Assembly (NCBI GenBank): GCA_031292575.1
Contig: JARLGX010000009.1
Location: forward strand, 89,839 to 153,838
Origin: Paludibacter sp.
Lineage (GTDB): Bacteria > Bacteroidota > Bacteroidia > Bacteroidales > Paludibacteraceae
Length of the DNA: 64,000 nucleotides
Reading direction: 5' to 3'
In this document: positions 46,376 through 55,415 of the stretch, piece by piece
How the letters are laid out: the number at the start of each line of letters is the position of its first letter
How positions within the stretch are numbered: position 1 is the first letter of the stretch
Made by a program: the position numbers and the translations under genes
Notes under the pieces: generated by a model
Seen by the model: the letters and a program-made list of their open reading frames with translations, nothing else
What the model was told of the DNA's origin: nothing
The model's database searches: none

Positions 46376-47920
46376 ATGAATTTATTGGACGCAACATTAG
46401 TAGACTGGTCGAGGGCACAATTTGCCATGACAGCAATGTATCACTGGCTTTTTGTACCGCTAACATTAGGCTTGGGGGTTATTATGTCAGTGATGGAAAC
46501 CTTGTACGTAAAAACAGGAAAAGAAGAATGGAAAAAAGCTGCGCAATTTTGGATGACGCTTTTTGGTGTTAACTTTGCCATTGGGGTGGCCACCGGAATA
46601 ATCCTGGAATTTGAGTTTGGCACAAACTGGTCGAACTACAGCTGGTTTGTTGGCGATATTTTTGGGGCTCCACTTGCTATCGAGGCTATTCTGGCTTTTT
46701 TTATGGAAGCAACATTTATTTCTATCATGTTCTTTGGTTGGAAAAAAGTTAGTAAAAAATTTCACCTTGCTTCAACGTGGTTAACCGTTCTCGGAGCTAC
46801 ACTCTCAGCATTATGGATTCTGGTTGCAAATGCATGGATGCAATATCCCGTTGGTATGCAATTTAATCCTGATACCGTACGTAATGAAATGATTGACTTT
46901 TGGAGTATTTTACTATCACCGGTTGCAATGAACAAGTTTTTTCACACAGTTCTTTCGGGCTGGGTTTTAAGCAGTTTATTTGTCACAGGAATCAGTTCGT
47001 GGTATTTAATTAAAAAGCGGCAAACAGACTTTGCTATGAAAAGCATGATGGTTGGTGCAATATTTGGCTTAATTTCGACATTACTAATTGCTTATACGGG
47101 AGATGGCTCAGCATACAATGTTTCGAAACATCAACCTATGAAACTTGCGGCTATGGAAGGGCTTTATCAAGGCAAAACCAATGCAGGCTTAGTAGCAATC
47201 GGAATTTTGAATCCGGCAAAAAAAGCGTACAATGATTCAATCAGTCCTTTCCTTTTAAAAGTAGAAATTCCTTCGTTGCTCTCGCTGTTGAGCCAACACG
47301 ACGTAAATGCATTTGTTCCGGGAGTACAGAATATACTTGATGGAGGTTATCAAACACCCGACGGTGTAGCTCTTTCGTTTCAGGAAAAACATAAACGTGG
47401 AGAAGCAGCAATTCAATCGTTGGCTAGCTATCAGAAGGCTGTAACAGAGAAAGATATGGCTGCGGCAAAAATATATAAAGCTCAATTGAAAGAGAATTAT
47501 CCACAATTTGGATACGGATACATCGATAAAGCTGAAACAATGATTCCACATGTTCCAACCGTGTATTACTCATTTCACGTCATGGTTTTACTGGGCTTTT
47601 ATTTCATAGCTTTGTTTGCATTTCTGCTCTATATGCTGAACACCAAGAAATTAGAGAAATCAAAGTGGCTATTGTGGGTCTGCATGTGGAGCATTCCTCT
47701 GGGTTATGTTGCAGCAGAATTAGGCTGGGTTGTAGCCGAAGTAGGTCGACAACCATGGGCAATACAAGATGTTCTACCACTGAACGCTGCTATTTCTCAC
47801 ATATCGTCCGATTCGGTAAAAATAACTTTCTTCCTTTTCTTAATCCTTTTTTCAGCGTTATTAGTTGCCGAAATCCGTATTATGTTGAAACAAATTAAAA
47901 AAGGTCCCGTAACGGAATAA
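46376..47920 (+). CDS. cydA: cytochrome bd ubiquinol oxidase subunit I
   Basis: 514 residues, nine membrane segments expected. The first heme b595-region His is in AMYHWLFVPLTLG; the b558 His is in KFFHTVLSGW; the Met ligand lies near YYSFHVMVLLGFYF. GVATGIILEFEFGTNWSNYSWFVGDIFG and GRQPWAIQDVLP are family marks. The Q-loop is short. High-affinity O2 reduction with a quinol donor; allows microaerobic growth or oxygen protection. Confidence 0.96.
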   Translation: MNLLDATLVDWSRAQFAMTAMYHWLFVPLTLGLGVIMSVMETLYVKTGKEEWKKAAQFWMTLFGVNFAIGVATGIILEFEFGTNWSNYSWFVGDIFGAPLAIEAILAFFMEATFISIMFFGWKKVSKKFHLASTWLTVLGATLSALWILVANAWMQYPVGMQFNPDTVRNEMIDFWSILLSPVAMNKFFHTVLSGWVLSSLFVTGISSWYLIKKRQTDFAMKSMMVGAIFGLISTLLIAYTGDGSAYNVSKHQPMKLAAMEGLYQGKTNAGLVAIGILNPAKKAYNDSISPFLLKVEIPSLLSLLSQHDVNAFVPGVQNILDGGYQTPDGVALSFQEKHKRGEAAIQSLASYQKAVTEKDMAAAKIYKAQLKENYPQFGYGYIDKAETMIPHVPTVYYSFHVMVLLGFYFIALFAFLLYMLNTKKLEKSKWLLWVCMWSIPLGYVAAELGWVVAEVGRQPWAIQDVLPLNAAISHISSDSVKITFFLFLILFSALLVAEIRIMLKQIKKGPVTE

Positions 47921-47979
47921 ATCCTATTTTGGTTTCACATTTTATGTTTTATATTCTAACTTCTAAAAAAAATACTATT

Positions 47980-49128
47980 ATGATAACATATTCATTTTTA
48001 CAACATTATTGGTGGTTTTTGATTTCACTCTTAGGTGGTATTCTGGCTTTTCTGCTCTTTATTCAGGGCGGACAATCCATGTTGTTTTCACTTTCAAAAA
48101 CTGAAGATGAACGCCGCCTGTTAGTAAATGCTCTCGGTCGAAAATGGGAGTTTACATTTACAACGTTGGTTACATTTGGGGGAGCATTTTTCGCATCGTT
48201 TCCATTATTTTATTCTACAAGTTTTGGCGGAGCCTACTGGGTTTGGATGGCTATTTTATTTTGCTTTATCATTCAGGCTGTTTCCTACGAATTTCAATCG
48301 AAACCCGGAAATACTTATGGAGTAAATACTTATCGTTCATTTCTTTTTATCAACGGACTTTTAGGTACTTTCTTGATTGGTGTAGCGATAGCAACCTTCT
48401 TTACAGGGTCTGATTTTATTGTTAACAAAGGAAATATCACGAATCAACTGGCACCGGTTATCAGCGCGTGGGGAAACGAATGGCACGGTTTAGATGCCTT
48501 GTTTAATATCCGCAACCTGACCCTTGGATTCGCTGTGTTCTTTCTTGCCCGTTCACTGGCTGTATTGTTTTTTATAAATAGACTTAATCACGAAGTGCTT
48601 GAAGCGCGTTCACGAAAATACCTGTGGTACAATGCCATTCCTTTTGTTGTATTCTTTTTAATTTTCGTCATCTGGACTTTGTTTTCCGAAGGTTTTGCTG
48701 TTGATCCTGCAACAGGCGTTGTGTCTATGGAAAAATATAAATACTTCTTTAATTTAATTGAAATGCCAATCGTATTGGTATTATTTCTACTGGGAGTTGT
48801 GGCAGTACTATTTGGAGTAATCGGAACCTGGGTTTCTTCGAAATTCAAAAACGGAATCTGGTTTGCCGGAATTGGAACTATTGTAACAGTATGCAGTTTA
48901 TTGTTGACTGCCGGTTACAACAATACGGCTTACTATCCAGCCACACCCGATTTACAGAGTTCACTGACTATATTCAATTCTTCATCCAGTGAATTTACCC
49001 TGAATGCCATGTCGCTGGTGTCGTTGTTTATTCCGGTAGTGTTGGTTTATATCTTTATCGCATGGCGCTCCATGGAGAAAAAGCGTATTGATATTGAAGA
49101 TGTGAATGGTGATGAACATGCTTATTGA
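47980..49128 (+). CDS. cydB: cytochrome bd ubiquinol oxidase subunit II
   Basis: 382 residues from ATG 47980 (an upstream in-frame ATG at 47929 would add 17 unusual residues right behind cydA). Starts MITYSFLQHYWWFLISLLGG; eight or nine membrane segments. EDERRLLVNALGRKWEFTFTTLVTFGGAFFASFPLFYSTSFGGAY is the conserved N-terminal half (read in parts). Partner of CydA, terminator behind. Confidence 0.95.
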   Translation: MITYSFLQHYWWFLISLLGGILAFLLFIQGGQSMLFSLSKTEDERRLLVNALGRKWEFTFTTLVTFGGAFFASFPLFYSTSFGGAYWVWMAILFCFIIQAVSYEFQSKPGNTYGVNTYRSFLFINGLLGTFLIGVAIATFFTGSDFIVNKGNITNQLAPVISAWGNEWHGLDALFNIRNLTLGFAVFFLARSLAVLFFINRLNHEVLEARSRKYLWYNAIPFVVFFLIFVIWTLFSEGFAVDPATGVVSMEKYKYFFNLIEMPIVLVLFLLGVVAVLFGVIGTWVSSKFKNGIWFAGIGTIVTVCSLLLTAGYNNTAYYPATPDLQSSLTIFNSSSSEFTLNAMSLVSLFIPVVLVYIFIAWRSMEKKRIDIEDVNGDEHAY

Positions 49129-49165
49129 ATGTACAATTTACAATGAATAGTTGACAACAGAAAAG

Positions 49166-49200
49166 AAAGATGCTTTCCGATTTGGGAAGCATCTTTTTTA
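49166..49200 (+). terminator. intrinsic terminator of cydAB
   Basis: Stem AAAGATGCTTTCC / GGAAGCATCTTT with a 5-6 nt loop, then TTTT. Confidence 0.85.
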
Positions 49201-49300
49201 TTGTCAGGTATAACTATCCAAATTCACTTCAAACTTTACTTGTCTTTCCCTTTTCTTTGTCCAGCATCTGCCTCTCATAATTTCAATCATATGAAGAAGA

Positions 49301-49897
49301 TTATTTGAGCTTATAACCTATCGAAAACATAAGTGAATACGTATTGTTACCAATATTAATATATGGGCTCTTGGCAGCTCCAGCAAAGTTAATCAAGTAG
49401 GAATAATTTAAACCGATCCGAATTCTATTTATATCCTGTACAAATCCGACTTCTGACTTAGAGCCTAACGATAATCTATCCATTTCATAACCAGAGTAAA
49501 GACTATCTGTAAATTTTCCAGAACCTACTAAAAAATCTAGTTTAGGTCCGATTCCAACAAACAAATGTGCATTGCTGACTTGATATTTAAATCTTATTGT
49601 AGTATTGAACTGAACAAACTGCCATGATTCATTCACGTTAATAATATCATTACCTAATGATAGATTATTCTCTTTTCCTCCTTTGGTAACAAGCCCTATA
49701 TCACTTGAGAGATAATATAGTTTATGCTCAAAATAATCACATCCAACATTCAATCCATAATTTGTAATTTTATTATTTAAAATGTCAAATTTATTCGAAT
49801 ACATAGACGAAAATGATAAGCCATTCTCAATTTTAATTATTTGGGAATGTAATGTTGAACACAGCGTTAAAAGGCTGAAAAGAATTATTTTTTTCAT
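49301..49897 (-). CDS. outer membrane beta-barrel protein, unrecognised
   Basis: 198 residues. Signal peptide to about 18 (LCSTLHSQ). Alternating strands (IIKIENGLSFSSMY, KITNYGLNVGCDYF, AHLFVGIGPKLDFL, NRIRIGLNYSYLINF) and a YSLMFSIGYKLK end indicate a small 8-10-strand barrel. Function unknown. It marks the start of an AT-rich accessory stretch. Confidence 0.8.
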   Translation of the reverse strand: MKKIILFSLLTLCSTLHSQIIKIENGLSFSSMYSNKFDILNNKITNYGLNVGCDYFEHKLYYLSSDIGLVTKGGKENNLSLGNDIINVNESWQFVQFNTTIRFKYQVSNAHLFVGIGPKLDFLVGSGKFTDSLYSGYEMDRLSLGSKSEVGFVQDINRIRIGLNYSYLINFAGAAKSPYINIGNNTYSLMFSIGYKLK

Positions 49898-50195
49898 ATA
49901 TTGATATTTTAGATATTTAATAGTCTATTTGACTCAAAAGGTCATTTTATATATGTCAATTGATATTTTTTTTGATTGACAGTTTGAATTTAAAATTATT
50001 GCTATTATTGAATTTGGACTACTCATTGAAGTATCGATAGGGCATCCATAGGGTGTTCAAATACTTGCTTGTTGAAATTCTCCCCTCACTAGTGTGGCAT
50101 GTTCTTCATTTTTATTTAATTGTGTTGGTAAATTAAATCAATTAAATAATTATTGCAGACACAGTTATAATTACCATGTCTGCAATATCTTGTTT

Positions 50196-50525
50196 TTAAA
50201 AAATTGAGTAAATCTCATTATCAAATTTGACAAAAAAAGTATACACTGAAGAAAAATACAACATACAAAAGCAAATTACAACTAATAGAAAAATAACAAA
50301 AAAACACCACAATAAAAATTTGTTTTTAGAAATACTTTCTTTTTTATAAAGATAACTTAAAATAATCAAAGGAATTAAAAAAATAAAGAAGGGTGTTATA
50401 AATCTATGACCACTATGATAATGAATAGTAATGATAATAGCAAAAGCTATTGAAAGAAATATAAATATTACATACAACAGGCTAAGTATACTTCTTAGAT
50501 TCAAACTTGTTAGGAAGTTTTTCAT
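50196..50525 (-). CDS. hypothetical small membrane protein
   Basis: 109 residues with three hydrophobic helices (about 14-35, 41-60, 70-92). Low G+C, no recognised domain. It could be a real small gene or an ORF in an AT-rich stretch. A hydrophobic ORF in such DNA can arise by chance, so confidence is moderate. Confidence 0.5.
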   Translation of the reverse strand: MKNFLTSLNLRSILSLLYVIFIFLSIAFAIIITIHYHSGHRFITPFFIFLIPLIILSYLYKKESISKNKFLLWCFFVIFLLVVICFCMLYFSSVYTFFVKFDNEIYSIF

Positions 50526-50585
50526 AAATTATTTAGTATTCGAATTTTGTTATAGGATATCCATTTGAATCATATAATTCAATTA

Positions 50586-50764
50586 CCGCTGCTGCCGCAC
50601 GATCAATGTCATTAAGTTAAGGATCTATATTGAATACAATCTTTGTGACACTTAGTGTTTTTGTGACTTGTTAGCTGCTGTTTTTTTGCCACAAAGACTC
50701 TAAGTCACTAATTCTCACAAAGAAATATACTAACTTAATGACATTGATCGCGCGGCAGCAGCGG
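50586..50764. repeat. MITE-like element with 34-bp terminal inverted repeats
   Basis: Left arm 50586-50619 (CCGCTGCTGCCGC then CGATCAATGTCATTAAG) and right arm 50731-50764 are inverted, with one mismatch in 34. The 111-base interior holds further partly inverted TTTGTGAC / GTCAC-type sequences. The element is 179 bp, GC-richer at its ends, and carries no ORF. It could be mobilised by a transposase in trans. Confidence 0.8.
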
Positions 50765-50779
50765 ATTGACTAAAGTCAT

Positions 50780-51478
50780 TTACTCAATATTTACAGAACA
50801 ACTTTTAATTTTTTGACTCAATAAAATTGTTGGATGACCAAAGATGTTTAGATTAAGCACACTTTTAGCATCTAATTTAAAATTATGAGACACATAAAAG
50901 TCACTAGTAACGGAACTATTAATCGTTAAATACAGATCTTTTATTTTAAAATCAGACAGATTACAATTTGTAATTGCATTGAAATGAAATTCGGAATGAT
51001 TAGATGCACCTTCTATTTCAACAGTGCTAACTGCATTTAAAACACAGTTAAATGTTTCCGTAATCAAATTTAGCTTAATCGTTGCAATTGCATTAGCATC
51101 AATATTTAGATTATCAATTTTCAATAGATTGTTTGTTGTTTGAATATTCGATATTGCATTTGCTTTTATATTTAATGGCATGTTAGGCACTGTAATATAT
51201 ATGTTACAATGTTTCATCTTTTTTGTATGAGTTGGTGCATCAGTATAAATCTCAATAGTACTATCTTTCTGAATAGTTTTAATATAAGGCAAGTATTGCT
51301 TATCAGTTTCTACTTCCACCTTATACGAATCGCCATTTTTAAGAATTACTTGTGTTAGTGTATTAAGTTTAATGCAACTGATATTATCTTTAGTATCAAT
51401 ACGAGTTTCTTTTATTACTTGGGCAGTCATGGAAAACATATTAATTGCTACTAAAATAGAGATGAGTTTTGCTTTCAT
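50780..51478 (-). CDS. exported DUF2807 (GIN-domain) protein
   Basis: 232 residues from ATG 51478 (MKAKLISILVAINMFSMTAQ signal; an upstream extension to 51520 is unlikely). Repetitive short beta-strands: IKLNTLTQVILKNGD, LNIKANAISNIQTT, LNIDANAIATIKL, FNCVLNAVSTVEI, FHFNAITNCNL. This is the beta-helix-like GIN domain (putative autotransporter adhesin head-like). Surface or periplasmic, function unknown. Confidence 0.8.
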   Translation of the reverse strand: MKAKLISILVAINMFSMTAQVIKETRIDTKDNISCIKLNTLTQVILKNGDSYKVEVETDKQYLPYIKTIQKDSTIEIYTDAPTHTKKMKHCNIYITVPNMPLNIKANAISNIQTTNNLLKIDNLNIDANAIATIKLNLITETFNCVLNAVSTVEIEGASNHSEFHFNAITNCNLSDFKIKDLYLTINSSVTSDFYVSHNFKLDAKSVLNLNIFGHPTILLSQKIKSCSVNIE

Positions 51479-51800
51479 TGTTTTTTTTAAATTAAATTGT
51501 AAAGTTGTAAAGTTTCGCAAGTATAAAATATTCAGGCTATTTCAGAATAAAAAACCGAATAAAATGTAAATAATTTTTATCAATGCATTGATGTTAGTTC
51601 TTGTCTATCTTTCACTCCTATGTTCGGCGAATGGCTCTGCCTTCGTCGCAGCTAAAAGGAAAGCTCTGCTTTCCATATTCTATTTCAAGAAGGAAAGCAG
51701 AGCTTTCTTTCTAACCCGACGTAGTTGAAAACTACGCCGAACATCCCGCGCCAACCTTTACGCTACAGCGAACAGGGGGTGTCCCAAACAGCATTACTTT
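51479..51800. other. intergenic region with a second MITE-like hairpin element
   Basis: Upstream region of the DUF2807 gene plus the repeat element at 51621-51743. The left 130 bases are AT-rich promoter-type DNA. No ORF. Confidence 0.5.
51621..51743. repeat. MITE-like nested inverted repeat
   Basis: Outer arms TGTTCGGCG (51621-51629) / CGCCGAACA (51735-51743). Inner 18-bp arms AGGAAAGCTCTGCTTTCC / GGAAAGCAGAGCTTTCTT (51657-51674, about 51692-51709). A small hairpin GTAGTT/AACTAC lies at 51721-51735. Far GC-richer than its flanks and next to a broken gene. Confidence 0.7.
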
Positions 51801-52043
51801 TCACATTAGGTATAGAGTCACCATTCCTGTATTTAGTGGTTTTAGGTTCTCTGCCATCCATGTTTGAGTACCAATGATTATTGTTTTATAACTAATTCCG
51901 TTATTATCTATTACCGTTCCGTATGTAAGATTTGTATTAAAAACGATACCATTATTTACCGGTTCATTTTTATCTTTACAACTGGTAATAAAGGAGAATA
52001 AAAAACAAATAAATAAGACGTAGAATAAATTGATTTTTTTCAT
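51782..52043 (-). pseudogene. FISUMP-domain lipoprotein, frameshifted and truncated
   Basis: The open frame gives 80 residues: lipoprotein signal with lipobox ITSC, then DNNGISYKTIIIGTQTWMAENLK, the start of a FISUMP domain. It then reads out of frame. One missing A in the run at 51840-51843 explains this: adding it back gives ENLKTTKYRNGDSIPNV, the exact family consensus, in the next frame. After about 51784 the similarity stops and repeat-like DNA begins, so the rest of the gene is lost. Function unknown; FISUMP proteins are surface lipoproteins. Confidence 0.8.
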
Positions 52044-52330
52044 AATGAATTTTATTAATAGATATTTTGTCTGACTAATACATGCGCAAAAGAAATATTT
52101 AAATTTATGATATTGATTCTTTAATTAATATTGCAAATGTAGTTAATATGATTGGATTATTAAGAATAATATATGTAAAAAAAGGAGATGAAATAATTTT
52201 CAACATATATAATTTTATTTTCTGAGTTTTTTATTTCTACAAATAGGATATTCTTTCTTTAGAATACTAGTCAGCTTATTACTTTCACTCTTCAGATGAC
52301 ATAATGCCATCCGAAGAGTATAGAAGTTTT

Positions 52331-52945
52331 TTAAATCACTACTTGCATAATAGGGTCGCAAAATGCAGTGGTTCCGGTAGGTGTTACTGCTGCCACTCTA
52401 AACCAATACTTGATCACTGGAGTAAGTCCAGTAAGCTCTACAGAGGCTTGTGAAGTTACCTGAGCATTTACCCAGTTGGCATCATTACTGGGTGTTTCAC
52501 CAATGTAATACTGCCAAATGTAGGAGCGGGCACCATCTACACGTTTACGTTGAAGCAGTACCGAGCCTGATTTTTCGCCCAGTTCTACACTAAATTCGGG
52601 GCGTACGGCAGGAGCGGGTTGTTTGGCAAGATTAAATCCAGCACTCAGAATTATGGCACTATCGCCATCGGCTACCCTGTCGACATAACGAGCCATTAAC
52701 CTCATTTTGTTTACCCAGTCTTCTTCGGCTTGATGCAAAAGTGCAGTGGCTTCTTTACCTCCATTGAGTGCTGCCACGTTTCGTGTCTCAAGCAAATCTG
52801 TACTCGCTTTTAAATCATCATACGCTACATCGGGGTTTTTGAAAATCAGACTAGGTCTCATTTTACTTTCTACATTTCGTCCGGTTTCAATCTTAATTGC
52901 TATCGGATCTCTTACAAAATCAAGAACTGCATGATCTTTCTTCAT
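52331..52945 (-). CDS. fibronectin type III domain protein
   Basis: 204 residues, no signal peptide. The N-terminal 110 residues are helical and polar (DDLKASTDLLETRNVAALNGGKEATALLHQ in parts). The C-terminal domain (about 115-204) is an FnIII fold: PEFSVELGEKSGSVLLQRK, YIWQYYIG, VELTGLTPVIKYWFRVAAVTPTG. Similar short proteins are common in Bacteroidota with unknown function. G+C higher than its flanks, which may mean recent acquisition. Followed upstream by the 21-bp repeat. Confidence 0.8.
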   Translation of the reverse strand: MKKDHAVLDFVRDPIAIKIETGRNVESKMRPSLIFKNPDVAYDDLKASTDLLETRNVAALNGGKEATALLHQAEEDWVNKMRLMARYVDRVADGDSAIILSAGFNLAKQPAPAVRPEFSVELGEKSGSVLLQRKRVDGARSYIWQYYIGETPSNDANWVNAQVTSQASVELTGLTPVIKYWFRVAAVTPTGTTAFCDPIMQVVI

Positions 52946-53015
52946 ACTTTTTTAAATTTAATAGTTAAACATTTTTGATTATTTAATTGTATTGCAAGCA
53001 GCTAAGTGCCTGTTT

Positions 53016-53333
53016 TTATAAATTTGTTTGCTTTTGTTCCAATAGATATATGTTATGTTTCAATGTAAGTTTGTTTTTTTTCAATACATACTTGTTATGG
53101 TCAATACTAATATGTTTTGTTTCAATGTCAGTTTGTTTTGTACCAATACATGTATGATTTGGCCGATATATATTTGTACAGAATGAATGTAAACTTGTTT
53201 TATTCCAATATATGTTTGATTTGGTCAATACAATTATGTTTTGTTTCAATGTAAACTTGTTTTGTGCCAATACTTGTTTGTTTTGGATTAATTCAGACAT
53301 GTTTTGTTTCAATGTACATCAGTTTTAATTTTA
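53016..53333. repeat. degenerate 21-bp tandem repeat (about 14 copies)
   Basis: Units such as TGTTTTGTTTCAATGTAAACT and TGTTTTGTGCCAATACTTGTT follow each other at a 21-base period. Copies differ widely. The minus-strand frame stays open with heptads (KxN-type) but starts only at a TTG inside the repeat, so coding is unlikely. Confidence 0.75.
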
Positions 53334-53343
53334 AAGGAAAATA

Positions 53344-53460
53344 AAGCGGTACAGACAACGCAAAATTAAGTTTACAAACTGCCCCATTTTGAATAAGTTT
53401 AGGTTAAGAGGGTAAATTGTCTACTGTTCACTATACCGGAAGAAATTATCTGTACCGCTT
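53344..53460. repeat. 12-bp inverted pair
   Basis: AAGCGGTACAGA (53344-53355) and TCTGTACCGCTT (53449-53460) are perfect inverted copies 93 bases apart. A T-rich run follows the right arm. Small element or weak terminator. Confidence 0.5.
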
Positions 53461-53732
53461 TTCTTTTTAGTTAAGGTATTGTTGATGACTAATTTTAAAG
53501 GTTCAACTAATTTGTTTATTTTTGCAAACAAAGTTATTAAGACATCCCCATAACTCCAAAAAAAAATGTTGGACAGGCAACGAAATTGAAACTTGTAAGT
53601 TATTATAAATCAACACCCATTTTAAGGCTAAAAAAGAAATAGTTGGACAGCTAAATTTTATAGTCAAAAAACAGGCAAAATTAACCATCCGGTAAGCCGG
53701 GATATTGATGAAATTTTCTAAAAAGGTAGATT

Positions 53733-55415
53733 ATGAATTATTCTAAAGTAGTTTTATTTATTTTGGTTAGTATGCTGTCAATATCCTGCCACAGGAAGTA
53801 CACTAAAAACGAAACAATCCTTCGCGCCGAAGCTATCTTGAATTCAAAACCGGATAGTGCACAAAAGATATTACTATCTGTTTCGCATCCCGAGCAGCAA
53901 CTGTCACAGGCTGATTATGCAGCTTGGTGTCTGATTTTTACTCATACACAGTACAAATTGTATCAGGATATCAAATCGGATAGTCTGATTCGTATTTCGG
54001 TAAATTATTATGAGGATAGCAATCTGCCCGTACAAAGCGGAACGGCTTACTATTTGCTTGGCTGTGTTTTGCAACTAAAGCAGGATAATAAAGCTGCCAT
54101 GGAGGCGTATAAAAAGGCTGAAGATTTGTTGAACAAGACAAATGAAGATGACCTGAAAGGATTGGTTGAATTTAAAATCGGGTATCTCTACAGGCTGGAT
54201 GCTTTATTCGCCCAATCGGCAGTAAATTACAGAAAATCATTGATATATTTCGTTCAGTCAAACAATATACGATATCAGGCATTTGCTTATCGGGCACTTT
54301 CTGAAACATATGCTCAGTTAAATCGTTCGTTTGATAGCGTAACACACTATTCGAATGCTGCGTTGAAACTGGCCAAACAAGCACATGATACCGTTAACTA
54401 TTATTCTATATTAGCACAACAAGGAGAATTACTCTGTAATACGAATTATGTTCGTTCAAAAGAATACTTATTAAAAGGATATCGGTTTTTTCCTGCTTAC
54501 CAGACCTCTTTTGCTCCTTACCTTTCATATGAATACTCAAAACTTAATAAATCTGATTCAGCACGCTATTACTTGAATATTGCATTAACCGATACCACTA
54601 CTAAGGGAAATGATAGAACAATAAAATATCTGGCTGCTGCCTATGTAAGTAAAGATGAAGGGAAAATGAATAACGCATTTGAGTATCTCGAAAAAGCGTA
54701 TCTGAATCGTGATACGGTATTTCAACAAAGTATTCACAGCCAGTTACACCAAATAGACAAACAGTATGATTTCACACAGAAGGAAAATGAAAATGCAAGG
54801 TTGAAAATTTTGAATCAACAGAAGATAATATTGATTTCGGTATTATTCATTTTTCTGTTGATTTTATCGTTCGGTATATTGTATGTGATCGATGTGCATA
54901 AGAAAAAGATTTTGAAAATAGATACGCTGAATCAGATACAACAGCAGAAAATGGAATATGATTTGAAACTGAAACAAACCGAGAATGAACAAAAAAAGAA
55001 TTTGCTGTTGCTTAAAGTTCAGAATCAAATAAAAAACACCTTGCTTTTTAACCGGCTGAGTATAGGATTCAGTCAGGCTGATAAGAAGGAAGCGTTTATG
55101 AATATGATTATTGAACAATCGGTACTGACCGAAAAAGACTGGCAATTTTATATTGATTGGGTAGATCAGATATTTGATAAACGAATATCCCGACTCAAAT
55201 CGACGTATCCCGAATTAAGCCAATTGGATTTAATTGTCATTACGTTGATATGCTTGCAGCTAGACATTGCGGACAGTTGTAGCTTGTTAAACATGAATAA
55301 ATCCACACTGTATAAACGTAGAAACCGAATAAAGGAGCGCATTGGCTTACCGTTTGAAACAGATATGGAAGTATGGCTACTGAATCTTATGCAGGAAGGC
55401 GAGGTAGATGAATAA
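53733..55415 (+). CDS. TPR - transmembrane - HTH regulator
   Basis: 560 residues. Lipoprotein-like N-terminal signal (LSISC), about seven TPR-type helix pairs (30-340), one membrane helix (about 362-385, IILISVLFIFLLILSFGILY), a coiled coil (390-440) and a C-terminal HTH (about 480-545) with LSQLDLIVITLICLQLDI and LLNMNKSTLYKRRNRIKERIG. Proteins of this layout occur in Bacteroidota as membrane-bound transcription regulators. The signal and target are unknown. It stands alone, with repeats on both sides. Confidence 0.85.
   Translation: MNYSKVVLFILVSMLSISCHRKYTKNETILRAEAILNSKPDSAQKILLSVSHPEQQLSQADYAAWCLIFTHTQYKLYQDIKSDSLIRISVNYYEDSNLPVQSGTAYYLLGCVLQLKQDNKAAMEAYKKAEDLLNKTNEDDLKGLVEFKIGYLYRLDALFAQSAVNYRKSLIYFVQSNNIRYQAFAYRALSETYAQLNRSFDSVTHYSNAALKLAKQAHDTVNYYSILAQQGELLCNTNYVRSKEYLLKGYRFFPAYQTSFAPYLSYEYSKLNKSDSARYYLNIALTDTTTKGNDRTIKYLAAAYVSKDEGKMNNAFEYLEKAYLNRDTVFQQSIHSQLHQIDKQYDFTQKENENARLKILNQQKIILISVLFIFLLILSFGILYVIDVHKKKILKIDTLNQIQQQKMEYDLKLKQTENEQKKNLLLLKVQNQIKNTLLFNRLSIGFSQADKKEAFMNMIIEQSVLTEKDWQFYIDWVDQIFDKRISRLKSTYPELSQLDLIVITLICLQLDIADSCSLLNMNKSTLYKRRNRIKERIGLPFETDMEVWLLNLMQEGEVDE

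Larger units (their letters stand above)
52946..53732. other. long non-coding stretch with tandem and inverted repeats
   Basis: No reliable gene. It holds the 21-bp degenerate tandem repeat (53016-53333), an inverted pair (53344-53460), two direct copies of GTTGGACAG (53568 and 53642) and a TATTTTTG box (53517-53524) that may serve the next gene. Confidence 0.6.

Noticed and set aside
47929..47979. 17-residue extension of CydB
   Set aside because: CydB proteins begin close to the MITYSFLQHYWWF segment; the extension is unrelated.
50526..50779. Small gene in the gap beside the DUF2807 gene
   Set aside because: The space is taken up by the MITE-like element; no start or open frame of useful size.
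53016..53312. 98-residue minus-strand ORF with heptad repeats
   Set aside because: Its only start is a TTG inside the tandem repeat, there is no signal or domain, and the frame is open merely because the repeat period is 21.
53016..53333. CRISPR-like array
   Set aside because: Units are contiguous, degenerate and 21 bases long with no unique spacers and no cas genes.
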